Of a stretch of 21,230 nucleotides of DNA, positions 1 to 7,900 are shown one piece after another. The position numbers and the translations under genes were made by a program. Below the pieces are notes generated by a model. It was not told where the DNA came from. It worked only from the letters and a program-made list of their open reading frames with translations, and searched no databases. Every line of letters begins with the position of its first letter. Within the stretch, counting starts at the first letter, position 1. Source of the DNA: Oscillospiraceae bacterium (GTDB lineage Bacteria; Bacillota; Clostridia; Oscillospirales; Oscillospiraceae); NCBI GenBank assembly GCA_017400415.1, contig JAFPTE010000123.1:1-21230 (forward strand). The letters are read 5' to 3'.

Positions 1-90
1 CTCTGAACCATAAACCAACCTGGGTTAAAATGTCTTCATCAGAGTCTTCTGTTGAAGACATTTTAACCCAGGTTGGTTTATGGTTCAGAG
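1..90. repeat. Perfect 38-bp inverted repeat at the sequence edge
   Basis: Bases 1-38 are the exact reverse complement of bases 53-90, separated by a 14-base loop (39-52). The arms are AT-rich (roughly 40% GC) in surroundings near 60% GC. The repeat starts at base 1 and ends where recognisable glmS begins. It is either a fold-back artefact of a contig end or a hairpin-forming repeat inserted in glmS that broke the assembly. Confidence 0.9.
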
Positions 91-596
91 AAGCCAGACT
101 TCAGCAGGCCATTGACATGAACGCCGCCATCCCTGCCCTGGCCAAAAAATACCACCGGAGCCATGCCCTTTTCTTTATCGGCCGGAACACCGATTACGCC
201 GCAGCCCTGGAGGGGGCCCTGAAGATGAAGGAGATATCCTATCTCCACGCGGAGGCCTATGCCGCCGGTGAGCTGAAGCACGGCACCATAGCCCTTATTG
301 AGGAGCACCAGCCGGTGATCGCCCTGTGCTGCAACCCTGCCATAATGGAAAAGACCCTTTCCAATATCGTGGAGGTCAAGTCCAGAGGCGCTGAGGTGCT
401 GGCCCTTACCTTCCGCACAAATCAGAAAATCCTCTCCGTGGCGGACGACCTGATGTTCATACCGGAGACGGACCCCCTCTTCTCTGCGGTGATTGAAATT
501 GTGCCCCTGCAGCTTCTGGCCTATTACGTGGCCAGGGAAAACGGCTGCGACATAGATAAGCCCAAAAACCTGGCGAAGTCCGTTACGGTAGAATAG
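3..596 (+). CDS. glmS: GlmS, C-terminal part (glutamine-fructose-6-phosphate aminotransferase), truncated by the window edge
   Basis: GlmS makes glucosamine-6-phosphate from fructose-6-phosphate and glutamine, the first committed step to UDP-GlcNAc for the cell wall. Only the second sugar-isomerase (SIS) domain is present. The signature blocks EGALKMKEISY, HAEAYAAGELKHG and the family C-terminus NLAKSVTVE are all visible, including the Lys of the C-terminal tail and the Glu/His of the isomerase site. The N-terminal glutaminase domain and first SIS domain lie outside the window. The frame is open to the edge, but convincing GlmS sequence starts only around base 91-110. The residues encoded before that fall in a 90-base inverted repeat with codons (tta, aga) rare in the rest of the gene, so they may not be genuine. 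No start codon is assigned; the ATG at base 30 lies in the repeat. pyrG follows after 22 bp, so cotranscription is likely. Confidence 0.9.
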   Translation: MNHKPTWVKMSSSESSVEDILTQVGLWFREARLQQAIDMNAAIPALAKKYHRSHALFFIGRNTDYAAALEGALKMKEISYLHAEAYAAGELKHGTIALIEEHQPVIALCCNPAIMEKTLSNIVEVKSRGAEVLALTFRTNQKILSVADDLMFIPETDPLFSAVIEIVPLQLLAYYVARENGCDIDKPKNLAKSVTVE

Positions 597-618
597 CAAT
601 ATTCGGGGAGGAAGCAAA

Positions 619-2238
619 ATGGCAAAGTTTATTTTCGTGACCGGAGGGGTGGTCTCCGGCCTGGGCAAGGGCATAACGGCCGCATCCCTGGGCAGGCTTC
701 TGAAGGCCCGGGGCCTTAAGGTGGCCGCCCAGAAGCTGGACCCCTACATAAATGTGGACCCGGGCACCATGAGTCCCTATCAGCACGGTGAGGTCTACGT
801 GACGGAGGACGGGGCCGAGACGGACCTGGACCTGGGGCATTATGAGCGCTTCATAGACGAGGACCTGAACAAATACTCAAACCTCACCACCGGCAAGGTC
901 TACTGGAACGTGCTGAACAAGGAGCGCCGTGGGGAGTATCTGGGCTCCACGGTCCAGGTGATTCCCCATATCACAAACGAAATCAAGGATTTCGTCTACC
1001 GGGTAGGCAGAAAGACCGGCGCCGACGTGGTCATAACGGAAATCGGCGGCACCATCGGCGATATTGAATCCCAGCCCTTTCTGGAGGCTGTCCGTCAGAT
1101 ATCCCTGGAGGTGGGAAGGGAAAACAGCCTCTTTATACACGTGACCCTGGTGCCCTACCTGCAGGGCTCCGGGGAACACAAGTCCAAGCCCACCCAGCAC
1201 TCCGTGAAGGAGCTGCAGGGCATGGGCATAAACCCCAACCTCATCGTCCTGCGCTGTGACGAGCCCCTGGAGGAGAGTATCTTCCAGAAAATCTCCCTGT
1301 TCTGCAACGTGAAGCCGGACTGCGTCATTGAGAACATCACCCTGCCCAACCTGTACGAGGCTCCCCTGATGCTGGAAAAATCCCGGTTTTCCGGGGTCGT
1401 CTGCCGGGAGCTGGCTCTGAGCGTTCCGGAGCCGGACCTTTCGGAGTGGACCCGGATGGTGGAGCGGATAAACGGCGCCCGGTCCTGCTGCGTAGAAATC
1501 GGCCTTGTGGGGAAGTACGTGGGCCTTCACGACGCCTATCTATCCGTGGCGGAGGCCCTGCACCACGCGGGCTATGCCCACGGCATCCACGTGAATATCC
1601 GCTGGATAGATTCGGAGGAAATACGCCGGGACAGTGCAGATGCGCTGCTGGGGGGCCTTGACGGCATAATCGTTCCCGGGGGCTTCGGCAGCCGGGGCAT
1701 TGAGGGCATGATTCTTGCGGCCCGGTACGCCCGGGAGAAGGGCCTGCCCTACTTCGGCATCTGCCTGGGAATGCAGATTGCGGTCATCGAATTTGCCCGG
1801 AACGCAGCGGGCATAGCCGACGCAAACTCCGGCGAATTTGACGAGCAGTGCCCCAGCAAGGTCATCGACTTCATGCCCGGCCAGAGCGACGATATCGACA
1901 AGGGGGGCACCCTGCGTCTGGGGGCCTTCCCCTGCCTCATTGAGCCGGGCACCACCATGGCAAGGTGCTACGGCAGGAGGGAAATCAGCGAGCGGCACCG
2001 GCACCGCTATGAGTTCAATAACGACTACCGCCGGGCCCTCACCGACGCCGGCCTAACCCTCAGCGGCCTTTCCCCGGACGGGAGGCTTGTGGAGACCGTG
2101 GAGCTTTCAGACCGGGATTTTTACGTGGGAGTTCAGTATCACCCCGAATTCAAGAGCCGTCCCAACAGGCCCCACCCCCTCTTCATGGGCTTTGTGGGCG
2201 CCGCCTGCACCCACGCCGGTGCGCCGGGTACAAGGTAA
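619..2238 (+). CDS. pyrG: CTP synthase (glutamine hydrolysing)
   Basis: PyrG converts UTP to CTP using ATP and glutamine nitrogen; it is cytosolic and ends de novo pyrimidine nucleotide synthesis. The 539-aa length is normal for the family. The N-terminal synthetase domain opens with FVTGGVVSGLGKG (P-loop-like ATP site, residues about 5-17) and contains the EIGGTIGDIES block. The C-terminal class I glutamine amidotransferase domain carries the nucleophile Cys382 in GICLGMQ and the His508/Glu510 pair in YHPEF, so the triad is complete. The start ATG follows a good ribosome binding site (GGGGAGGA, 605-612). The gene lies 22 bp behind glmS without its own promoter or leader, so transcription from glmS is probable. 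A strong hairpin terminator follows. Nothing unusual was seen. Confidence 0.98.
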   Translation: MAKFIFVTGGVVSGLGKGITAASLGRLLKARGLKVAAQKLDPYINVDPGTMSPYQHGEVYVTEDGAETDLDLGHYERFIDEDLNKYSNLTTGKVYWNVLNKERRGEYLGSTVQVIPHITNEIKDFVYRVGRKTGADVVITEIGGTIGDIESQPFLEAVRQISLEVGRENSLFIHVTLVPYLQGSGEHKSKPTQHSVKELQGMGINPNLIVLRCDEPLEESIFQKISLFCNVKPDCVIENITLPNLYEAPLMLEKSRFSGVVCRELALSVPEPDLSEWTRMVERINGARSCCVEIGLVGKYVGLHDAYLSVAEALHHAGYAHGIHVNIRWIDSEEIRRDSADALLGGLDGIIVPGGFGSRGIEGMILAARYAREKGLPYFGICLGMQIAVIEFARNAAGIADANSGEFDEQCPSKVIDFMPGQSDDIDKGGTLRLGAFPCLIEPGTTMARCYGRREISERHRHRYEFNNDYRRALTDAGLTLSGLSPDGRLVETVELSDRDFYVGVQYHPEFKSRPNRPHPLFMGFVGAACTHAGAPGTR

Positions 2239-2260
2239 GGTGCACCTCGCCATATTTCAT

Positions 2261-2290
2261 AAGGCCGCCGGATAAACCGGCGGCCTTTTC
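2261..2290 (+). terminator. Intrinsic terminator after pyrG
   Basis: An 11-bp GC-rich stem (2261-2271 with 2277-2287) encloses the 5-base loop ATAAA and runs into TTTTCC. It starts 22 bases after the pyrG stop and should end the glmS-pyrG transcript. Confidence 0.9.
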
Positions 2291-2368
2291 CTATCTCTTC
2301 CGCCGGCGGGAAAGCGGCGCAAAATATTCACTTTTCTTTTTTTATGCATTTCTTTTTTCGTTTTTATA

Positions 2369-2377
2369 TGATATACT
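2369..2377 (+). promoter_or_regulatory. Candidate extended -10 promoter for the HD-GYP gene
   Basis: TGATATACT is an extended -10 element (TG, one base, TATACT) in a very AT-rich tract (2325-2380) after the pyrG terminator. No good -35 hexamer is visible, which is usual for extended -10 promoters. The downstream gene has its ribosome binding site at 2404-2410, leaving a short leader of about 20-35 bases. Confidence 0.55.
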
Positions 2378-2418
2378 TACCCTAAGACGGCAAAAACCTG
2401 AGCAAGGAGGAACCGATT

Positions 2419-3774
2419 GTGAAAAGCGATTCCGCTGCCCCCGGCAAAAACCGCCATCTCATAACGATGCTCCTGCTGGGACTTCTGATGCTGCTTACTG
2501 TCGCCGCCATCGTGGTGACCAGCGTCATTATCCTGGACAGCACCACCAGGGAGCACCGTACCCTGATAATTGAAAATACCGCCCGTCTGGCCGCCTCCCG
2601 CATTGACGGGAACAATGTGGCGGGCTGGCTGGAAAAGGGCCCTGACGAGGCCTACCGGTCCACTGCCGACGTACTGGAGAGCATTCTGCGGAACACGCCC
2701 TACCTCCAGTACCTTTACGTTTACCAGATTCGGGAGGATGGCTGCCACGTGGTCTTTGACTTTGACTCCGTAGACCAGGATACCGGCGAGCTTGTGGAGG
2801 GCGGCACCCTCGGGGAGCTTATCGAGTTTGACGAGAGCTGGGAGGGGCTCATCCCCACCCTGCTGGCCGGCAGGCAGGTGGACACCCTCGAGACCGTGGA
2901 CACCTTCGGCTGGCTTCTGACCCGCTATGAGCCCGTTTTTGACTCCGCCGGCAAGTGCGTCTGCTATGTGGGGGCCGACCTCTCCATGAAGGGCGTCAGA
3001 GACTACGAGACCGGCTACATCATCCGCATCGCAGTCATCGCCGGCATATTCCTCATCGGCTGCATACTGCTGGGCCTGCGGCTTTACATCGGCGCCCGCC
3101 GGGCTGACCAGATGGACACCCTTATCGAGCAGCAGAAGCGGGACAAGAAATTTACCAGAGAGATAATTGGGGCCTTTGCAAAGGTGGTGGACCTTAAGGA
3201 CACCTACACCAAGGGCCACTCCTCCCGTGTTGCTGAGTACACGGAGCTTCTGGCCCGGGAGCTGGGCTATGACGAGGAGACCATTGAGAAATACCACGAC
3301 ATCGCCCTTATGCACGATATCGGCAAGGTTGGGGTGCCGGACAGCGTGCTCAACAAGCCCGGCAAGCTGAGCGATGAGGAGTTCGGCCTTATCAGGTCCC
3401 ACACCACCCGGGGCTACGAGGTGCTGAAAAACATCAGCCTCATGCCGGAAATCGCCATCGGCGCCTACGCTCACCACGAGCGGCCGGACGGCAAGGGCTA
3501 TCCCCAGGGGCTGAAGGGTGAGGAAATTCCCCGGGTGGCCCAGATAATCGCCGTGGCGGACTGCTTTGACGCCATGTACTCCAACCGCCCCTACCGAAAC
3601 CGCATGAATTTTGAAAAGGTGGTCTCCATCATCAGGGGAGCCTCCGGCACCCAGCTTGCATCAGACGTGGTGGACGCCTTCCTCCGGCTGGTGGAGAAGG
3701 GCCGGTTCCGTGACCCGGACGACCACGGCGGCGGCTCCGAGGAGTCCATTGAGAACATCCGCAGCGGCAATTGA
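2419..3774 (+). CDS. Membrane-bound HD-GYP domain protein, probable cyclic-di-GMP phosphodiesterase
   Basis: It probably degrades c-di-GMP in response to an extracellular signal. Residues 14-39 and 201-225 are membrane segments. The roughly 160 residues between them form an extracytoplasmic sensor of the Cache/PAS-like sort (YEPVFDSAGKCVCYVGADLS near its end). A short charged helix leads to the HD-GYP domain (about 245-440). Metal and catalytic motifs are intact: HDIGK with H299/D300, SHTTRGYE with H328, HHE at 352-354, DGKGYP at 357-362, and D381 in VADCFDAM, followed by RPYR. The GTG start at 2419 has an excellent ribosome binding site (AAGGAGG, 2404-2410). The length of 451 aa fits single-sensor HD-GYP proteins. 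It is monocistronic and convergent with the SLH operon. Activity towards c-di-GMP is family knowledge, not shown by the sequence. Confidence 0.92.
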   Translation: MKSDSAAPGKNRHLITMLLLGLLMLLTVAAIVVTSVIILDSTTREHRTLIIENTARLAASRIDGNNVAGWLEKGPDEAYRSTADVLESILRNTPYLQYLYVYQIREDGCHVVFDFDSVDQDTGELVEGGTLGELIEFDESWEGLIPTLLAGRQVDTLETVDTFGWLLTRYEPVFDSAGKCVCYVGADLSMKGVRDYETGYIIRIAVIAGIFLIGCILLGLRLYIGARRADQMDTLIEQQKRDKKFTREIIGAFAKVVDLKDTYTKGHSSRVAEYTELLARELGYDEETIEKYHDIALMHDIGKVGVPDSVLNKPGKLSDEEFGLIRSHTTRGYEVLKNISLMPEIAIGAYAHHERPDGKGYPQGLKGEEIPRVAQIIAVADCFDAMYSNRPYRNRMNFEKVVSIIRGASGTQLASDVVDAFLRLVEKGRFRDPDDHGGGSEESIENIRSGN

Positions 3775-3786
3775 GAAACAAAAAGC

Positions 3787-3822
3787 AAAAAGCGGAGAAG
3801 GCCGGGGCCTTCTCCGCTTTTA
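3787..3822. terminator. Bidirectional intrinsic terminator between HD-GYP gene and SLH operon
   Basis: A perfect 16-bp stem (3788-3803 with 3806-3821) has a 2-base loop. It is T-rich on the + side (TTTTATTTAT) and, read on the - strand, is followed by TTTGCTTTTTG. It therefore fits the ends of both convergent units: the HD-GYP gene stops at 3774 and the SLH gene at 3824. Confidence 0.93.
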
Positions 3823-3823
3823 T

Positions 3824-4924
3824 TTATGACATAAGCGAGTACCGCATGAGCACTGCCGCCACCTGGGCACGGCCTGCGGCGGACCGGGGGCTCAGCCTGC
3901 CGTTTCCCATGCCGGTTATAAGGCCGGTGCCCACCGCCCACTCAAGAGCCTCGGCGGCCCATTCAGACACGCTTCCGGCGTCCGAAAAGGCCCCCAGTCC
4001 CGGACTTTCCGAAAGGGGTCTTATCCTGCCCTTGTGCCTGGCGTAGCGCCAGAGTATGAGGGCCAGCTGCTCCCGGCTGATGGAGTCATCGGGCCCGAAT
4101 CTGCCGTTTCCGTAGCCGGAGACGATGTTGTTGGCGGCGGCCCAGCGTATGGCCTCCGTGTACCACTTGCCCTCCTCCACGTCGGAAAAGTCCATGTCAT
4201 AGACCACGATGGGGCGCCCCTCCATACGGTGGAGCATGGTGACTATCATGGCCCGGCTGGCGGTGCCGCCGGGGAGAAATTTCCCGCCGCCGTAGCCTGC
4301 CATGACCCCGTTTTCCAGGGCCCAGTGGACCCCGTCATGGTACCAGGCGTTCACGTTCAGGTCCGAAAAGGCGGCCAGAGGGCACTCCTCTCCCCGCTCG
4401 CAGGCGGCGTAGGGAGGCTCCGCAGGCTCCGGCAGGGGCACCGGCACGTAAACAGGCTCCGGCTCTGTGTCGGCCGGCGGCGCCGAGGGGGTATAGAACA
4501 GGGTGACGGCGATTTTTTCAAAGCCCGCCGCAGTGCTTCCTATGTTCAGCACAAGCTCCGCAGGGCTTTCGGGAAGGGTGAATTTTACGGAAAATTCCAG
4601 CTCGCCGCCTCCGGTCTGCTGGTCTGCGTACAGGATTTTTTCCGAGGAAGAGAGGGTCAGGATATACATCTCCCCACGGGCGGTTTCGCCAAGGGTGACC
4701 GCCAGGGCCACGGAGCCCGGGTAAAACACGTCTGCGGTGCCGTCCCCGTCCGCATCCCGGCGAAAGCCCCGGGCGGTCTCTCCGGCGGCTGTAAGGGCTC
4801 TTATGCCAACTCCCGGAGCCTCTCCCATATTAAAAAAGCCGGAATCCTCCCCTGCGGCCGCTGCCGGGCTGAAGGTCAGCACTATGGCGGCGCAGATAAG
4901 GAATACTATAGCCTTTTTCCTCAT
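3824..4924 (-). CDS. Secreted SLH-domain surface protein (366 aa)
   Basis: This is a probable wall-attached surface protein of unknown task. It has a Sec signal peptide (residues 1-24, cut near AAAA-GE). A beta-rich domain (about 25-145) contains an EF-hand-like Ca-binding loop, DADGDGTAD (57-65). A Pro/Glu-rich linker (148-172) and a two-cysteine motif, CERGEECP (C175, C181), lead to three SLH repeats (about 186-240, 245-300, 310-366) that would bind pyruvylated secondary wall polymer. The SLH part is close to that of the giant protein upstream, at both protein and DNA level. It is the last gene of the - strand operon, 55 bp after the giant gene's stop, with a ribosome binding site GCGAGGAA before ATG 4924. 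The function of the N-terminal domain is not recognised. Confidence 0.93.
   Translation of the reverse strand: MRKKAIVFLICAAIVLTFSPAAAAGEDSGFFNMGEAPGVGIRALTAAGETARGFRRDADGDGTADVFYPGSVALAVTLGETARGEMYILTLSSSEKILYADQQTGGGELEFSVKFTLPESPAELVLNIGSTAAGFEKIAVTLFYTPSAPPADTEPEPVYVPVPLPEPAEPPYAACERGEECPLAAFSDLNVNAWYHDGVHWALENGVMAGYGGGKFLPGGTASRAMIVTMLHRMEGRPIVVYDMDFSDVEEGKWYTEAIRWAAANNIVSGYGNGRFGPDDSISREQLALILWRYARHKGRIRPLSESPGLGAFSDAGSVSEWAAEALEWAVGTGLITGMGNGRLSPRSAAGRAQVAAVLMRYSLMS
4082..4410 (-). repeat. SLH-coding direct repeat, copy 1
   Basis: This stretch aligns with 5241-5569 at an offset of 1159 bases, in the same orientation and with only scattered differences; identical runs of about 20-30 bases occur around 4130-4195. 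It encodes the CERxEECP linker and SLH repeats 1-2 of the 366-aa protein. Confidence 0.85.
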
Positions 4925-4944
4925 CCTGGTTTCCTCGCATCAGT

Positions 4945-4977
4945 GTCCGGCCTCCCGAGGGAGGCCGGACCTTTTTT
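4945..4977. other. Stable intergenic hairpin between the two SLH genes
   Basis: A perfect 12-bp GC-rich stem (4945-4956 with 4959-4970) has a T6 run only on the + strand side (4972-4977). Both flanking genes lie on the - strand, where the hairpin is preceded by A6 and not followed by Ts. On the mRNA it is therefore more likely an RNA-stability or processing element than a terminator. On the + strand it could stop antisense transcription. Confidence 0.7.
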
Positions 4978-4979
4978 GG

Positions 4980-7900
4980 TTATTTCTTCATTAGCGCCTC
5001 ATAGCGCATGAGCATGGTAGCAACCTGGGCACGGGTGGCGCTTCCCTTGGGGTGGAGCAGGCCGTCGTCCAGGCCCTGGATGATGCCGTTCATGGTCATC
5101 CAGCACATGGCCTCATAGGCCCAGTCGGACACGTCGGCGGCGTCCTCATACTTCAGGCGGAAGGCCCACATGCCCGTAAAGCCCTTGCCCTTCGTCTTGG
5201 CGTAGCGGTAGAGGATGGTGGCCAGCTGCTCTCTGGTAAGCTCGTCATTGGGGCCGAACTTGCCCTTGCCGTAGCCGGAGACGATGCCGTTGGCGGCGGC
5301 CCAGCGTATGGGCTCCGTGTACCACTTGCCCTCCTCCACGTCGGCAAAGTCCATATCGGAGACGACGATGGGGCCTCCCTCCATGCGGTGGAGCATGGTG
5401 ACTATCATGGCTCTGCTGGTGGCGCCGTTGGGAACGAATCTGCCGTTGCCGTAGCCTGCCATGACCCCATTTTCAAGAGCCCAGTGGACCCCGTCATGGT
5501 ACCAGGCCTTCAGGTTCAGGTCCTCAAAGGCGCTCATGGGGCACTCCTCGTCTCTCTCGCAGGTCTCGTAGCCCGGCTTTTCCGGCTCCGGATCATCGAA
5601 GATGACGATGATGTCAAGCTTATTGCCCTTGACGGTGACCGTGCAGGTCTTCGCAGTGATGCGGCCGGTAGCCTCATCTGCGGCGGTGACGGTGACGGTG
5701 GCTGTGCCCTCGCTGACGGCGGTAACGGTGCCGCTCTCGTCCACGGTGACCACGCTCTCGTCGCTGCTGGCGAAGGTGACTGCGGCGTTTTCAGAGGCAG
5801 TGTAACCGATTTTGCCGGTGCTGTCCAGAGTGAGTCTCAGGTCCGTGGTGTCAAGCTCCAGCTCCGGGCCTTCTGCCTCATTCACCGTAAGCTTCACGCT
5901 GTCGGTTCTGCCGCTGGGCAGCAGGGTGGCGGTCAGGGTGGCGGTGCCGGCCTCAAGACCGGTGACCACGCCCTCGGGGGATACGGAGGCGACGGAGGCG
6001 TCGTCCACGCTGTACACCACGGTACCGTCATCAATAAAGACGGTGGTATCGAAGTCCAGGGTGACGGTCTTCTGGCCGCCCTCCTTAAGGGTGATGTCCT
6101 CGCCGCCGTTCAGGGTCAGATTCATGGGCTGGTCCATGGCCACGAAGCACTGGTCGCTCTCCGCCAGAACGTTGCCGTCAGCGTCGGTGATGACTGCCTG
6201 GACGGCGTCATAGCCGCAGTAATCGAACAGGCTGGCGGGGATATCCACCAGAATGTCGCCCTGATACTCTGCCGGGTCTGCGAAGGCCACGGCGTCCATA
6301 TCTGCCCTCTCCCGGAGGGTCTTGGCAGTGAGGTCGGAGGTAAGGTCCGCATTGTAGAGCTCCGCATCCTTGATATTGCCGTAGCGTTCGCTGTCAAGGT
6401 CACCGTGGAGGCCCACCAGGCGGATGCTGACGGAGGTGCCCTCCGGTGCATTCTGGTTGCCCTCGTTGGCGGCGGTGAAGCGGATACGGAACTGATCCCC
6501 CTCCTGGAAGGCCTCTGTGGCCTCCACGGAATAGCTGGGGGCGGCGGCGAACACGCTGCTGAAGGTGCTGACGGGGTCATAGTAGCTGCCGCTGCCGTTC
6601 TTCTCCCGGACGGCTGCCTCGATCTGATAGCCCTCGGGGCCGTCAGCGGGCACGTCCCAGTTGAAGGTGACGGACTTGGCGGTGTTCACAACGAACTCAT
6701 CATCGGAGGTGCGGGTTGCGATGAGAGCGCCCCGCTTGCCGTCCTTGTACTCATAGAACTTCGCCTCGAAGCCCTCGGCGTTGGTAAGGCCCACGTTCTC
6801 CAGAACGGCGGTCACGGTCACGGTCTGGCCGGCCACCGGGTACTGGTCGGAGAAATCCATTATGGTAGCCTCAACGGAGCCCACCTTCTCCAGGCGGGTG
6901 ACCATCAGGCTCACGGGGGAGTTGTAGCTCAGGGTGGGGGCGTAGAGGTTGCCCTCCTTGTCCTCGGTGACTCCGATTTTCTTTTCGGTGATGAGCCGGA
7001 TGAGCTCCTCCTCGGACTGGGCGGTGAGCTTGGAGTACTGGTTATGGACGATGAGCAGGCTGCCGTCCGGATCCAGAGTCAGGGCAAGGCCGTCGTTGAA
7101 GGTGTTGTCCCTGGTGAGCCGGTAGGGCTTGGACCAGCGGACGGTTTCCGTGGTGCCGGTGGTCTCGCTGCCTTCCTCGTCCTTGACGGTCACGGTCTTC
7201 TCACCCTGGTGAATCATGGCGGAGGCGTAGATCTCCTGGGCGGTCACGGGATAGGTCTCGCCGATCTCATTGGTGACGTTGTGGGTCACGGCGTCGGTCC
7301 AGACCACGTAGAGGTTCTCCTCCTCGTCGGAGAGCACCTCGTAGTCCGTGATCTCAATCTCGTCGGCGGTCAGGACGGAGCCGAAGTCCACCTTCATGAC
7401 TTTGGGCTCATAGGGCCCGTTCACGGCGTCCGTGGCGAAGGTGCCGTTGCTTCTGACGGCCCAGGTCCAGTCGTCCTCGCCCGGGTCGGCCTTGGTGGCA
7501 ACCTTGTCATTGAGCATCTTGGAGATGTTCAGATAACGGAGGCTGTTCCCTTCCTCACGCCAGAACAGATAGGTGCTGCCGCCGTTGCGGATAAGGCGGG
7601 GAGTGCCCACCTCAACCTCCTTCGTGTAGCTGTACTGCACGAAATCGTCGGCTTCATAGTCGTACTCCACGTCATAGGCGGTAGTTGTGCCGCCCACCTT
7701 GATGGGCACGTAGGTGCTGTGTCTTGCAAAGTCGTAGAACTGGACGTAAAGCTCCCTGTCCTGAGCGGTGTTCAGATCGAAGTCCTTATCCACCGTGAAG
7801 GCGTAGGCCGCAAGGCCGTTGTAGCCGGGGGCCACGGTCAGGTCGTTGATGGGGGGATCGGCGTAGGTGCCGTCGGCGGTCAGGATGGTGGAGGGCAGGA

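Noticed and set aside
1..90. The hairpin as a glmS ribozyme or riboswitch
   Set aside because: The ribozyme lies before the glmS start, whereas this is near the gene's 3' third; the structure is a simple perfect palindrome without ribozyme core elements.
597..618. CTP-sensing attenuator leader before pyrG
   Set aside because: Only 22 bases separate glmS and pyrG, so there is no room for the initially transcribed C/G tract and the attenuator hairpin.
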